The notes beneath the pieces are model-generated. The model saw only the letters and a program-made list of their open reading frames with translations, was not told the origin of the DNA and did no database searches. Of a stretch of DNA of 64,000 nt, positions 34,426 through 45,870 are shown piece by piece. Every line of letters begins with the position of its first letter. Within the stretch, counting starts at the first letter, position 1. The stretch spans positions 94,183,604 through 94,247,603 of the forward strand of contig NC_134356.1 in assembly GCF_048569485.1 (NCBI RefSeq), in the 5' to 3' direction. Position numbers and translations under genes: made by a program. Source of the DNA: Anomaloglossus baeobatrachus (Eukaryota > Chordata > Amphibia > Anura > Aromobatidae).

Positions 34426-35764
34426 GAGCATGCCAAGCAAGTACTGCACTCCTTGTATTTCAGCACCACTAATCATTCACCAGCCATGGCCTATAATGGC
34501 CCAGTAATGCAGCCTGAGGAAAGTAATGATGGAAGACTGTTGGCTCCAATGAATTAGTGGCCAAGCTGCAGCGAAGACTCATAGCTACGAAATTACTTGT
34601 AAATGTTGTCATTCATTTTATTTTTAATATTTATATGTAAAATGTTTGCAGTTTTGGAAAGGGTTTCTAGAATAAAGAAAACATATCAGGATTGCAACCT
34701 TGTAATGTCTTTTTAGCAGATAGTGATTGAATACTACCAGCCATTAGGGGAAAACTTACAAACTTGTCATGTTTGTCACTGTGACTGACAAACAGGTCGC
34801 CTTGATGTTTAGCAAGGAGTACACTGAGCCCTGTTTACTATAGAAGCGGCTGATCCATTGAAATACTAGTGACAGGTAGGGATCACCAGATCCGTGACAA
34901 TCAGCAGAGGCTGTGATCAGATGTGACAGTGCAGAGGTTGCTGCAGCAGGGGAGGAGACAACCTGATTCCTAGGATTTGTGTGCCTGAGACGTGTGACTG
35001 TATAGCAAGCACTGGATCACTGGATTATTAGCACCTCATCCGACTTCTGCTGCTTCAGGTGACCAATTTGTGCTGCGGGTTTGTGGATGAGAGGGGAAAT
35101 GATAGGAGCTATTGATCATCTGTATTGGAATTTGAGGATGAAAACTTTAAACTTTTGTTGTAAACTTGCATTGTTTAGGAACTGTCCATTGCAAATCAGA
35201 GTGACTGCCGAGCAAAGAAAATACACTTTTACGCAAAATTTTAACTTTTCTTTTTAAACTGTTTAGTTGCATATAATTAGATTTGCTTACTATAACTGCA
35301 CATTAATGTTCTGAACTGCACTTTGTAAAGGGAAAGATATATAGAAATAGTCGTTGCTGCAAAGCGTTGTGTCATCCAGTTTTGTGGACTTCTGCACTTC
35401 ATGTGTCATGAGACAATTTTGTAATATAATCTATTCTGCCCTGAGTTTCTGTGGTCAGGGTCTTTATGTTTGCTGCATGTCTATAGTCACTAGTTGAATG
35501 TCTTTAAAGCCTGAAAAAGAAGTATTGTGGGTTATTATCTATTTCAGTTCCTTAAAAATGACTTCCTTTTGACACAATTTGACAAACGTTTACCCAATAG
35601 AAAACACAGAATTATGACGTAAGCATTTTCGTAGATTTTTTATGTGTGTTCATTATATTTACTTCAAACAAGTGTCTCGGTTCACATCTTCATACAGTGT
35701 TCAGTATGTTTGACTAGAGTATTACTACAAGCGTCAAATTGATGAAAACATCTTTAATCTTTAA
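34426..35764. other. No gene recognised
   Basis: AT-rich and without repeats I can identify. An AATAAAG at about 34672 sits in a plus-strand A/T-rich context but has no gene attached. It may be unique host sequence. Confidence 0.5.
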
Positions 35765-35941
35765 GCCTGGGGTCTTAAACTCAGCTGGGTACAAGGCTCA
35801 CACGTAGAAAAAAATAATATGGGGGACCGCATTCTTTTCATGACAAAGTGACATTTTTATTGGTACTATTTTTTTTTCTATACACCTTCGGATCACTGTT
35901 TTTGAACATTTTTTGTTTGTTTATTATAAAAAAGTACAGTT

Positions 35942-35981
<40 letters not shown>

Positions 35982-35988
35982 ATATATC
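35765..35988 (+). mobile_element. Left end of a hAT-like non-autonomous element
   Basis: CCTGGGGTCTTAAACTCAGC, then GGGGGACCGCATTCTTTTCA and ATGACAAAGTGACATTTTTA, resembles the hAT-type ends that begin CAGGGGTCTCAAACTC. The Helitron at 35989-40053 and the minisatellite at 40.1-41.1 kb appear to sit within this element, but no right end or duplication was found. Confidence 0.5.
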
Positions 35989-36745
35989 TATATATAATTG
36001 CCTTATTCTGTCTGTCTGTCTGTCTATCTGTCTGTCTGTCTGTCTGTCATGCTCCAAAATTGTGTCCTTACGGTGACACAAAGCTGATTGGCCGCTGGGC
36101 TCGCCATGGCCCCGCCCCCCCCACACGGATTGGCCTCTCGCCCCGGCTCTCTGCAGGCCCCGCCCCCCTCACGCAATGCACGCTCGCTCTTGCCCAACTG
36201 ACACGTAGCTCCGACTCCCAGGTAAGTACACACACACACACATCAGATCACACTCACTCTCACACACACCTCACACATCACATCCACACACTCACAACAT
36301 CCTGGGATATCGCTTGCTTCTACACCGGCTCCGTCACGATCCCAGCAGCGCCAGACATAACCTTGCGATGCTGGGATCTTCACGGAGCCCGTGAACGCTG
36401 TTAACCATTATACACATCGGGTAACTAAGGTCCCTTGGTTACCCGATGTGTATCATAGTTAACAGTGTACACCGGCTCACACTCACTCTCACACACACCT
36501 CACACATACATCACATCGCATCCACACACTCACAGCATCCGGCGATATCGCTTGCTTCTCGGCCTCGATACTGTGCTGTTGTGACCTTCCAGGACCTGTC
36601 GGAGGATCACATGGCCAGAAGCATGTGGTATCTCCGGATGTTGTGAGTATGAGCGCGTATGTGCAATATCGTCAATGTGTGTGTGCGTGAGTGTATGCGA
36701 TCGGGTGTGTGAGTGTCGGCAGAGGAGCATGGCGTGCTGGAGGAG

Positions 36746-37303
36746 GCTGGGAGGAGAGAGGCTGATCCTGGGGAAGGCTGGGATGGAGAGGCTGATGCTG
36801 GGGACAGAGAGGCTGATGCTGGGATGAGGGAGGCTGATGCTGGGGACAGAGAGGCTGATGCTGGGGACAGAGAGGCTGATGCTGGGGACAGAGAGGCTGA
36901 TGCTGGGGACAGAGAGGCTGATGCTGGGATGAGAGAGGCTGATGCTGGGGACAGAGAGGCTGATGCTGGGGACAGAGAGGCTGATGCTGGGGACAGAGAG
37001 GCTGAGGCTGGGATCAGAGAGGCTGATGCTGGGGACAGAGAGGCTGATGCTGGGGACAGAGAGGCTGATGCTGGGAAGAGAGAGGCTGATGCTGGGGACA
37101 GAGAGGCTGATGCTGGGGACAGAGAGGCTGATGCTGGGAGGAGAGAGGCTGATGCTGGGGACAGAGAGGCTGATGCTGGGGACAGAGAGGCTGATGCTGG
37201 GGACAGAGAGGCTGATGCGGGGAGAGAGGCTGATGCTGGGAGGAGAGAGGCTGATGCTGCGGGCAGAGAGGCTGATGCTGCGGGTAGAGAGGCTGATGCT
37301 GGC
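36746..37303. repeat. 21-bp minisatellite
   Basis: About 26 imperfect copies of AGGCTGATGCTGGGGACAGAG. The length divides by three, so every frame stays open. On the plus strand one frame repeats DREADAG; on the minus strand one repeats SISLSVP. Confidence 0.95.
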
Positions 37304-39590
37304 GCAGCATGGTGGATGGAGCACGTTTGGGAGTGCGCAGCATGGCGGATGGAGCACGTTTGGGAGTGCGCAGCATGGCGGATGGAGCACGTTTGGGAGT
37401 GCGCAACATGGCGGATGGAGCACGTTTGGGAGTGCGCAGCATAGCGGATGGAGCACGTTTGGGAGTGCGCAGCATGGCGGATGGAGCACGTTTGGGAGTG
37501 CGCAGCATGGGAGATGGAGCACGATGGGGAGTGCGCAGCATAGGGGATGGAGATCGATGGGGAGTGCGCTGCATGGGGGATGGAGCACGATGGGGAGTGC
37601 GGAGTATGGCGGATGGAGCACGTTTGGGAGTGCGCAGCATGGCGGATGGAGCACGTTTGGGAGTGCGCAGCATGGCGGATGGAGCATGTTTGGGAGTGCG
37701 CAGCATGGGAGATGGAGCACGATGGGGAGTGCGCAGCATGGCGGATGGAGCACGTTTGGGAGTGCGCAGAATAGGGGATGGAGCACGATGGGGAGTGCGC
37801 AGCATGTCGGATGGAGCACGTTTGGGAGTGCGCAGCATGGCGGATGGAGCACGTTTGGGAGTGCGCAGCATGGCGGATGGAGCACGTTTGGGAGTGCGCA
37901 GCATGGGAGATGGAGCACGATGGGGAGTGCGCAGCATGGCGGATGGAGCACGTTTGGGAGTGCGCAGCATAGGGGATGGAGCACGATGGGGAGTGCGCAG
38001 CATGGCGGATGGAGCACGTTTGGGAGTGCGCAGCATGGCGGATGGAGCACGTTTGGGAGTGCGCAGCAAGGCGGATGGAGCACGTTTGGGAGTGCGCAGC
38101 ATGGGGGATGCAGCACGATGGGGAGTGCGGAGTATGGCGGATGGAGCACGTTTGGGAGTGCGCAGCATGGCGGATGGACCACGTTTGGGAGTGCGCAGCA
38201 TGGCGGATGGAGCACGTTTGGGAGTGCGCAGCATGGGAGATGGAGCACGATGGGGGGTGCGCAGCATAAGGGATAGAGCACGATGGGGAGTGCGCTGCAT
38301 GGGGGATGGAGCACGATGGGGAGTGCGGAGTATGGCGGATGGAGCACGTTTGGGAGTGCGCAGCATGGCGGATGGAGCACGTTTGGGAGTGCGCAGCATG
38401 GGAGATGGAGCACGATGGGGAGTGCATAGCGTGGCGGATGGAGCACGTTTGGGAGTGCGCAGCATGGGGGATGGAGCACGTTTGGGAGTGCGCAGCATGG
38501 GAGATGGAGCACGATGGGGGGTGCGCTGCATGGGGGATGGAGCACGATGGGGAGTGCGGAGTATGGTGGATGGAGCACGTTTGGGAGTGCGCAGCATGGC
38601 GGATGGAGCACGTTTGGGAGTGCACAGCATGGCGGATGGAGCACGTTTGGGAGTGCGCAGCATGGGAGATGGAGCACGATGGGGAGTGCGCAGCATGGCG
38701 GATGGAGCACGTTTGGGAGTGCGCAGAATATGGGATGGAGCACGATGGGGAGTGCGCAGCATGAAGGATGGAGCACGTTTGGGAGTGCGCAGCATGGCGG
38801 ATGGAGCACGTTTGGGAGTGCGCAGCATGGCGGATGGAGCACGTTTGGGAGTGCGCAGCATGGGAGATGGAGCACGATGGGGAGTGCGCAGCATGGCAGA
38901 TGGAGCACGTTTGGGAGTGCGCAGCATAGGGGATGGAGCACGATGGGGAGTGCGCAGCATGGTGGATGGAGCACGTTTGGGAGTGCGCAGCATGGCAGAT
39001 GGAGCACGTTTGGGAGTGCGCAGCATGGCGGATGGAGCACGTTTGGGAGTGCGCAGCATGGGGGATGCAGCACGATGGGGAGTGCGGAGTATGGCGGATG
39101 GAGCACGTTTGGGAGTGCGCAGCATGGCGGATGGACCACGTTTGGGAGTGCGCAGCATGGCGGATGGAGCACGTTTGGGAGTGCGCAGCATGGGAGATGG
39201 AGCACGATGGGGAGTGCGCTGCATGGGGGATGGAGCACGATGGGGAGTGCGGAGTATGGCGGATGGAGCACGTTTGGGAGTGTGCAGCATGGCGGATGGA
39301 GCACGTTTGGGAGTGCGCAGCATGGGAGATGGAGCACGATGGGGAGTGCGTAGCGTGGCGGATGGAGCACGTTTGGGAGTGCACAGCATGGGGGATGGAG
39401 CACGATGGGGAGTGCGCAGCATGGCGGATGGAGCACGTTTGGGAGTGCGCAGCATGGCGGATGGAGCACGTTTGGGAGTGCGCAGCATGGCGGATGGAGC
39501 ACATTTGGGAGTGCGCAGGATGGGAAATGTAGCACGATGGGGGGTGCGCAGCATAGGGGATGGAGCACGATGGGGAGTGCACACCTCCCC
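37304..39590. repeat. 33-bp minisatellite with higher-order structure
   Basis: About 69 copies of a 33-bp unit (GCGCAGCATGGCGGATGGAG followed by CACGTTTGGGAGT). Two main variants differ in the second half (GTTTGG versus GATGGG). Marker variants recur at 957 bp (29 units): GATGGACC at 38173 and 39130, GCGCAGAATA at 37764 and 38721. All six frames are open over long distances, giving meaningless frames of up to 1,114 codons. Confidence 0.95.
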
Positions 39591-39937
39591 CCAACACACA
39601 CACACACGCGCGCGCACTGCACAACACACCACACACACACACACACACTGGGACCCACAAACAACTGCCCTAAACAGACACCCACACACAGACAACGCTG
39701 CACACACAAATATACGCACATACCGCACAACACACACATTGCACAAAACATACCTCCCCCAAAACACACCACACACACACAAACCGCGCAACACACACAC
39801 ACAACGCTACAGACACACAGCGCTCCACAAACAACGCAACACACAAACAACACCGCTCTCACCCCCCGCCACACCCAGACAACACCCAGAACATGTACAA
39901 CCCCTACACAAACACTTGGTAACTACACACAACAACA

Positions 39938-39980
<43 letters not shown>

Positions 39981-40080
39981 CAAAAATCATGCATGAACTA
40001 CACAATACGTAAATTCTAGAATACCCGATGCGTAGAATCGGGCCACCTTCTAGTATATATATATATATATATATAACATT
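39591..40080. repeat. CA-rich tract and (TA)n runs at the Helitron 3' end
   Basis: 39591-39930 is mainly ACACAC with short interruptions. (AT)n follows at 39941-39979, and a second (AT)n at 40054-40075 just beyond the CTAG end. Confidence 0.9.
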
Positions 40081-40149
40081 TTTGCTGGTAAAAAAATCAT
40101 GTTTTATTTTGATTTTTTTTTACATTTTATTCCTTTTTGTAAGTAATAC

Positions 40150-41140
40150 AGTTTTACAATTAGCACCATATAGTAATTTTGGCCAACATCTTATAGTAAT
40201 GTTCTCATCCTGGTCCTTATCTTTTAGTTATGTTCCCCATCCTGTTCCCCTTCTTTTTGCAATGAGCACCATCCTGTTTCCCATTCTGTAGCAATATGCC
40301 CATCCTTGTCCCCCTATAGTATTGTGGTCATCCTAATTTCCATCCTGTAGTAATGTGCCCATCCTTGTCCCCATCCTTTAGTAATGTCCTCATCCTGTAG
40401 TAATGTGCCCCATCCTGGTCTTCATCCTGTAGTAATGTGCCCATACTTGTCCACATCCGGTAATAATGTCCCCATTCTGTAGCAATCTGCCAATAAATGT
40501 CCCCATCCTGTAGTAATGTGCCAATCCTTGTCCCCTTCTTGTAGTAATGTGCCCCATCCTTGTCCCATCCTGTAGTAATGTCCCAATCCTGGTCCTCATC
40601 CTGTAGTAATGTGCCCCATCCTTGTCCTTATCATGTAGTAATGTGCCCATACTTGTCCCCATCCTGTAGTAATGTACTCATCCTTGTCCCATCCTATAGT
40701 AATGTGCCATCCTTGTCCCCTTGTTGTAGTAATGTTCCCATCCTGTAGTAATGTGCACATTCTTGTCCCCATTCTGTAGTAATGTGCTCATCCTTGTCCC
40801 CATTTTGTAGTAATGTTCCCATCTTAGTCCTCATCCTGCAGTAATGTGCCCATCCTGGTCCTCATCCTGCAGTAATGTGCCCATCCTGGTCCTCATCATG
40901 TAGTAATGTGCCCCTTCCTTGTGCCCATATTGTAGTAATGTGCCCCATCCTGTAGTAATGTGACCATTGTTGTCTGTCCCCATCCTGAAGTAATATGCCC
41001 ATCCTTGTCCCTATCCTGTTGTAATGTATCCATCTTTGTGACCATCCTGTAGTAATGTGCCCATGGAAGTCTTTCTTCGTGTAGTAATGTCCCCTTTACT
41101 AGACCTCTTCTTGTAGCAATGTGCCATCCTTGTCTCCTAT
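40150..41140. repeat. About 32-bp minisatellite
   Basis: About 30 imperfect copies of CCATCCTGTAGTAATGTGCC with TTGTCC or GGTCCT extensions. Copies vary in length, so frames do not stay open for long. Confidence 0.9.
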
Positions 41141-41590
41141 TGTGCCATTCTTCACTCATACACACACACATCAGGTCACACACACATCAGGTCGCACACA
41201 CAATCACACATAAGACTGCACACACTCACCACATCCCGCGTTACCGATTGCTTCTGGCCTGCAGGGGAAGATGGGACACAGTGCAGTGGAGCGCGAGGAC
41301 CTGCAGTGGAACGCATAGAAGACCTGTGAGTCCTTCATGCACTCTACCGCAGGTCCTTGTGCTCCATTGTACTGCAACCCAGGTTCCTCTGTCAGCCAGA
41401 AGCAATCAGTATTGCCGGATGTAGTGAGTGTGTGTGCGATCTGATGTGTGATTGTGTGTGTGTGTACGATCTGATGTTTGTGTGTGTTCGATCTGATGTG
41501 TGTGGGTGTGTGATCTGATGTGTGTGGGTGTGCGATCTGATTATGTACACGATACTGATGTGTGTGGGTGTGCGTTCCACTGGAGGTTCT
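41141..41590. repeat. CA/TG-flanked block homologous to 36.22-36.69 kb
   Basis: CACACTCACCACATCCCGCG...GATTGCTTCTGGCC here parallels CACACTCACAGCATCCGGCG...GCTTGCTTCTCGGCC at 36524-36565. Both continue through AGGACCTG and end in GTGTGTGCG-rich sequence. The Helitron leader and this block share an origin. Confidence 0.6.
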
Positions 41591-43159
41591 CCAGTTCAGC
41601 GTCTGGTGAGTATGATTGTGTCCTGCAGTATTCTTTAACTTTCTTTAGCTGCATGAACACTTCATTATTGAACTGCAACTAGGGCTTATTTGGGGGGTAA
41701 GGCTTATATTTAGACCTTACACCAAAAATGCAGAAAATTCCTGCTAGGGCTTATTTTTGGATAAACAGTACTAGTGATGCAACATCCTTCCAACACAATT
41801 TTGTGACCACATACAACTCAGGCCACACTTTAATCAAAAATATCTTCTCCAAGCCGTGCTATATTGCTATATTTGGTATATTGACCTCTTCTTCTTCAGT
41901 TTTTATAAGGCCTAAGGTTACATACAGAAGGTCAATAACATTGCGGAGGATTCTTGCCCCAAGTCGCCACCATAAAATAAGTAATATCAATGACAATTCC
42001 GCTGTTTTTTTTCCATCCCTAAAGAGTTAATTCAATTGTGGTGGTAAATATGAATGCTGTAGTAGTATGGGACACAGGGTCAACAAGGGTTCTCCATCAA
42101 TACTTTTCTTAAAAGATATACTTACATCAGTGCCCCTCTTCTCTCCAGTATATTGGTCGTATAATCCAACAGTTGTAGCAACAAATTAACAAGCATCGTT
42201 CCAAGTTGCTTATCAGTCCTCCAGCATATGGTATCTCAGCACTTTGCTACCTACCATGGATTGAATTTCAGTAAGATCACCATCCTTCCCATAGAATGAA
42301 AACCTGCCGATTCCCCTAACAGGTTACGTAAGCTCAAACAAGGAGAGGCTTTCTGGACTATACTATTGTTCTTATCCGTCTCTGTTGCAGCTATTTTTAG
42401 CTTTATTTCCATGTTCGCTATGTAGTACGACAAGTCTCAGCATTTTAGCTTAACATATATATTTCAATTATCCACTTTATTCCCCTCTTGAACCAAAATC
42501 GCTTTATATTTTTCACCTTTTTTCATATTTTTTTAGGAGGCATCATCTTTCCCATGTCCTGTTGTAACTTTCATTTAAATGTTGTGTTTGGTATCAGTAA
42601 TTCATTTGTAATTTGCCTGAAGAAGGAGCCTGTGTGCTCTGAAAGCTTGCTAATATGATTTTTCTGGTTAGCCTATAAAGGTATTACTCCTAAAATACTT
42701 TTGTCATTCTTGGGACATAGTATTTCAATTGATATTTTTCACCTAAAATTGTTTTTTTTTTTTAGTACTTGGTATCATCATCATCATGTCCACTTGTACT
42801 GGAACTCCAAGTCCCAGCATATGTTCCTGCTATTAGTGTTTTTCTTTTTAACATTAATGTTTTGCCTTATTATTCCTAAGTTATTTTCTATACTACATTG
42901 TTTGGTTGTAACTATTAATGACTTTTTGCTTGGCCTCCTTATTTGTACTGACTTTTGACCCCATGAAGTCAGTGTGTAAACTTCTTTAGTGCTGTCATTT
43001 TTAACATTGGATGTTTATGTCATTATATTCCTAGATTATATTGCACACCATCATGTGTTAGCATTATGTACTTTTACCTTTATCTTATTTGTCTATGTGC
43101 ACTGACCCTAGACCCCATGATGTCAGGTGTGTAATGCTTTTCCATTTTGTTTTGTCCAT
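41591..43159. other. No gene; scattered repeat fragments
   Basis: 41680-41760 has paired AGGGCTTATTT words typical of an old repeat. 42610-42690 reads GCCTGAAGAAGGAGCCTGTG then CTGAAAGCTTGC, a common vertebrate transposon tail. I cannot assign the rest. Confidence 0.5.
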
Positions 43160-43163
43160 TTAA

Positions 43164-44985
43164 CCCCTTCACCCCACAGCCTGTTTCACCTTCCTACTAA
43201 GGCCATTTTTTAAAAATTCGGACCAGTGTCACATCATGATGTAATAACTCTGGAACACTTCAATGGATCCCAAAGATTCTGAAATTGTTTTTTCCGAACA
43301 TATTGTGCTTCATGTTAGTGGCTCATTTAGGATATTTTTTGCATTTATTTGTGAAAATATCGGAAATTTTGAGAAAATTTCATGGTTTTAAACATTTTTA
43401 ATTTTATTCCCTTAAACCAGAAAGTTATGTAGGCGTCACACGGTACAATCTATCGTGCGATCGCAAGAGCGATCGTACCCGCCCCTGTCATTTGTGCGTC
43501 ACGGGCAAATCGCTGCCCGTGTTGCACAAAGTTGTTAAACCGCCATCACACGTACTTACCTGCTGAGCGACCTCTGCTGTGGGCGGTGAACATCCTCTTT
43601 CTGAAGGGGTAGGGACGTTCGGCGTCACAGCGACGTTACACAGCCGCCGGCCAATAGAAGCGGAGGGGCGGAGATGAGCGGGACGTAAACATCCCGCCCA
43701 CCTCCTTCCTTTCGCATAGCCGGTGGAAGCCGCGGGATGCAGGTAAGCTGTGTTCGTCGTTCCCGGGGTGTCACATGGAGCGATGTGTGCTGCCTCGGGA
43801 ACAATGAACAACCGGCGCAAAGAAAAATAAACGTTTTTTAAAAATAAGCGGCGGGTATACGATACACGATTTACAACCGATTTGCGAACGTTAAGAGTCG
43901 CTCTTAGGTGTCACACGAGACAACGTCGTGAACGATGCCAGATGTGCGTCACAAAAACCGTGACCCCGACGATGCATCGCACAATAGATCGTGACGCCCG
44001 CATAACAGTATGTGATACAAAATAGTTAAAGAGAACCAACCATCAGGATTTTCATATATAAAGTAAAGCCGGTGCCATACTGGCTCTGGGATGCTGTACA
44101 ACCCTCAATGAACTCATCCAGGGGTGCAGTGAGCATATTGACACTACAGATTTGTCACAAAATTTTATAATATTCGGCAGTGAAGAAAAATAATTACATA
44201 TTTGCCCCTAAAATGTTGTTTTCAACCCAGATTTGCAATTTTCACAGGAGGAATAGGTAAAAAAAGCCTGATGATAACGAGTTACACAATTTCTCCTAAA
44301 GAAAATTTTTGCTACTTTTTTTTATTTTTTTTTTATGGTGTTCACTGAAGCTGTTAACTAGTGTGACAGTTTTATAGATTGTCTTGTTCTGGACCCGGCG
44401 ATACCAAATATGTATATTTTTCTCATATAAATATAGATATTTATTGGCATATTTTTTTATTTCCTTTATTCTTTATTTTTACAATTTTTTATTACTTTTT
44501 TTTTTACTTAGTAAAATGGGACATTAACATTTATTGGTCTGAATGCTGATGTCATGTATTGCAATGCACTAGAATTGCGATACATTAAATTTTTCAGTCC
44601 TGCCCTGACAGAAGCATTTCAGACCCTTCTTATAGTATGGCCTAAAAGGCTTCTCTATCTGGGTGACATCGAGGTTGTCACTATGACCTCAAGTCACCAT
44701 AGCAATGATTGGGTCCTTGCATTAATGTCACCAGGGCAAAGATCAGAAGAGAACAGGAGCGCATCCCCTCCCTCAGTCCCCTAAATGCTGCAGTCGATAT
44801 CGATAGCGGCATTTAGGGCTTTAAACAGCTAGGGACAGCGTGAGGACCGTCTCTGGTTGCGACATCCGTGGTTCGGTTGTCATGCAGCCGAGTTCCCGAC
44901 GGCGAGTGCACTATCACCATGACATACCAATACGTCCAAGGTCGGGAAATCTCCACCAAATAGGATGAAACAATATGTGAAGGGG
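43164..44985. mobile_element. TTAA-flanked element (related to 26.2-30.6 kb), with a nested MITE
   Basis: It is flanked by TTAA (43160-43163 and 44986-44989), with ends CCCCTTCACCCC and, inverted, CCCCTTCACATA. 43164-43425 is the inverted counterpart of the right end of the 26186-30623 element (GACCAGTGTCAC, AACTCTGGAACACTTCA). The two ends could also belong to two different elements that are now adjacent. Confidence 0.6.
43425..44008. mobile_element. MITE copy 2 (same family as 25136-25695)
   Basis: It shares the GCGATCGCA-type start, the core GGAGGGGCGGAGATGAGCGG, CGGGACGTAAACATCCCGCC and GGAGCGATGTGTGCTGCCTC. The inverted ends GTAGGCGTCAC and GCGGGCGTCAC differ from copy 1, and a clean target duplication is not visible. 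It interrupts a repeat that is uninterrupted near 30.35 kb. Confidence 0.8.
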
Positions 44986-44989
44986 TTAA

Positions 44990-45866
44990 TCTCTATCTGT
45001 TGTACCGCGAACATACATGTCCAGCCAGAGGAAAACATATATCCAAAATTGAAATGCGAAGCCCTTATTCTTTCAAGATACATCTTGCCTGTCTGCCACA
45101 CTCATCAGCGCTTTTATAACCTCCTTTTTTTTATTTAAATCTATATACCAGCTGATGTGCGGCACTAAACTGCCCCCAACCAGAAACACGTTTCCTGATT
45201 AGCAGCCTTTAATTGCCTGTTTATACAGGCAGACCTCCTATTTCAGATTTTTTGGTGCACATCAATTATATCATTCAGCATGCATAGGATGCCATTGTTC
45301 TCGACAGCGCGAGTCCTGTTAACACAGAACAATGTGGTGCTGAGAATGATGATTTTTTATGCAGAGCAAAAGATCCCTTTTTCCAGTGAATGAGCATCTG
45401 CTCATTCATTGCGCAATCGGCAGTCTGTTTAGACAGATTCTCATAAAAGGAGCAATCCTAGGAACTGTTGTTCATGATAATCTTGCAATGTAAATAGACC
45501 TCAAGTTAATTCTGACTTTAACAAGGTTTTTGTGAATGGGTGCCTAATCAATTAGACAGAGCAACAACATAGTTAATAGCCAATAAACATATCCTTTATG
45601 ATTTGTATGGCTGACTGGTGTGCCAACATTAAGATACATACTTGTGCTGCCATAAAGTCCACTACTGTAATTGACAAACTTGTTAACCAAATTTCTGAGA
45701 CATTTTCTAGGGATAGATTTCTTTCAGCAGTATACCTATTTGCCAACTATGGCCATTGTTTACCCTAGTGTTTAAACAGTAGTGTAGAGGATACATTGTA
45801 CAATAGCACAGAGGATGCTTGTGAATGGTTACTAATGGACATCCTTTATTTTTTTTGTGGGCCCAT
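44990..45866. other. No gene; probable MITE remains at 45.15-45.49 kb
   Basis: Sequence with TTTATACAGGCAGACCTCC near one end and GGCAGTCTGTTTAGACAG near the other suggests a degraded MITE. No coding signal. Confidence 0.45.
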
Positions 45867-45870
45867 TTAA

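Larger units (their letters stand above)
35989..40053 (+). mobile_element. Helitron-like non-autonomous element carrying large minisatellites
   Basis: The 5' end reads TCTATATATAATTGCC (TC start). The 3' end has a short hairpin, CCCGAT (40024-40029) with ATCGGG (40037-40042), then CTAG at 40050-40053 followed by T. TC start, 3' hairpin and CTRR end are Helitron marks. It has no Rep-helicase. Contents: TCTG microsatellite (36009-36049), GC-rich leader, 21-bp array (36.75-37.3 kb), 33-bp array (37.3-39.59 kb) and a CA-rich tail (39.6-39.93 kb). The 5' point is uncertain by a few bases because of the TA repeat. Confidence 0.75.

Noticed and set aside
37304-39590. CRISPR-like array
   Set aside because: Units are contiguous with no unique spacers, and the setting is a eukaryotic Helitron.
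36530-39996. Open frames of 895-1,114 codons on both strands
   Set aside because: They are frames through 33-bp and 21-bp tandem repeats, whose lengths divide by three. The predicted peptides are pure repeat, and all frames are open at once.
43425-44008. A clean target duplication for MITE copy 2
   Set aside because: Several short alternatives fit (TATG, AGTTATG/AGTATG), but none is exact at both sides, so none is claimed.
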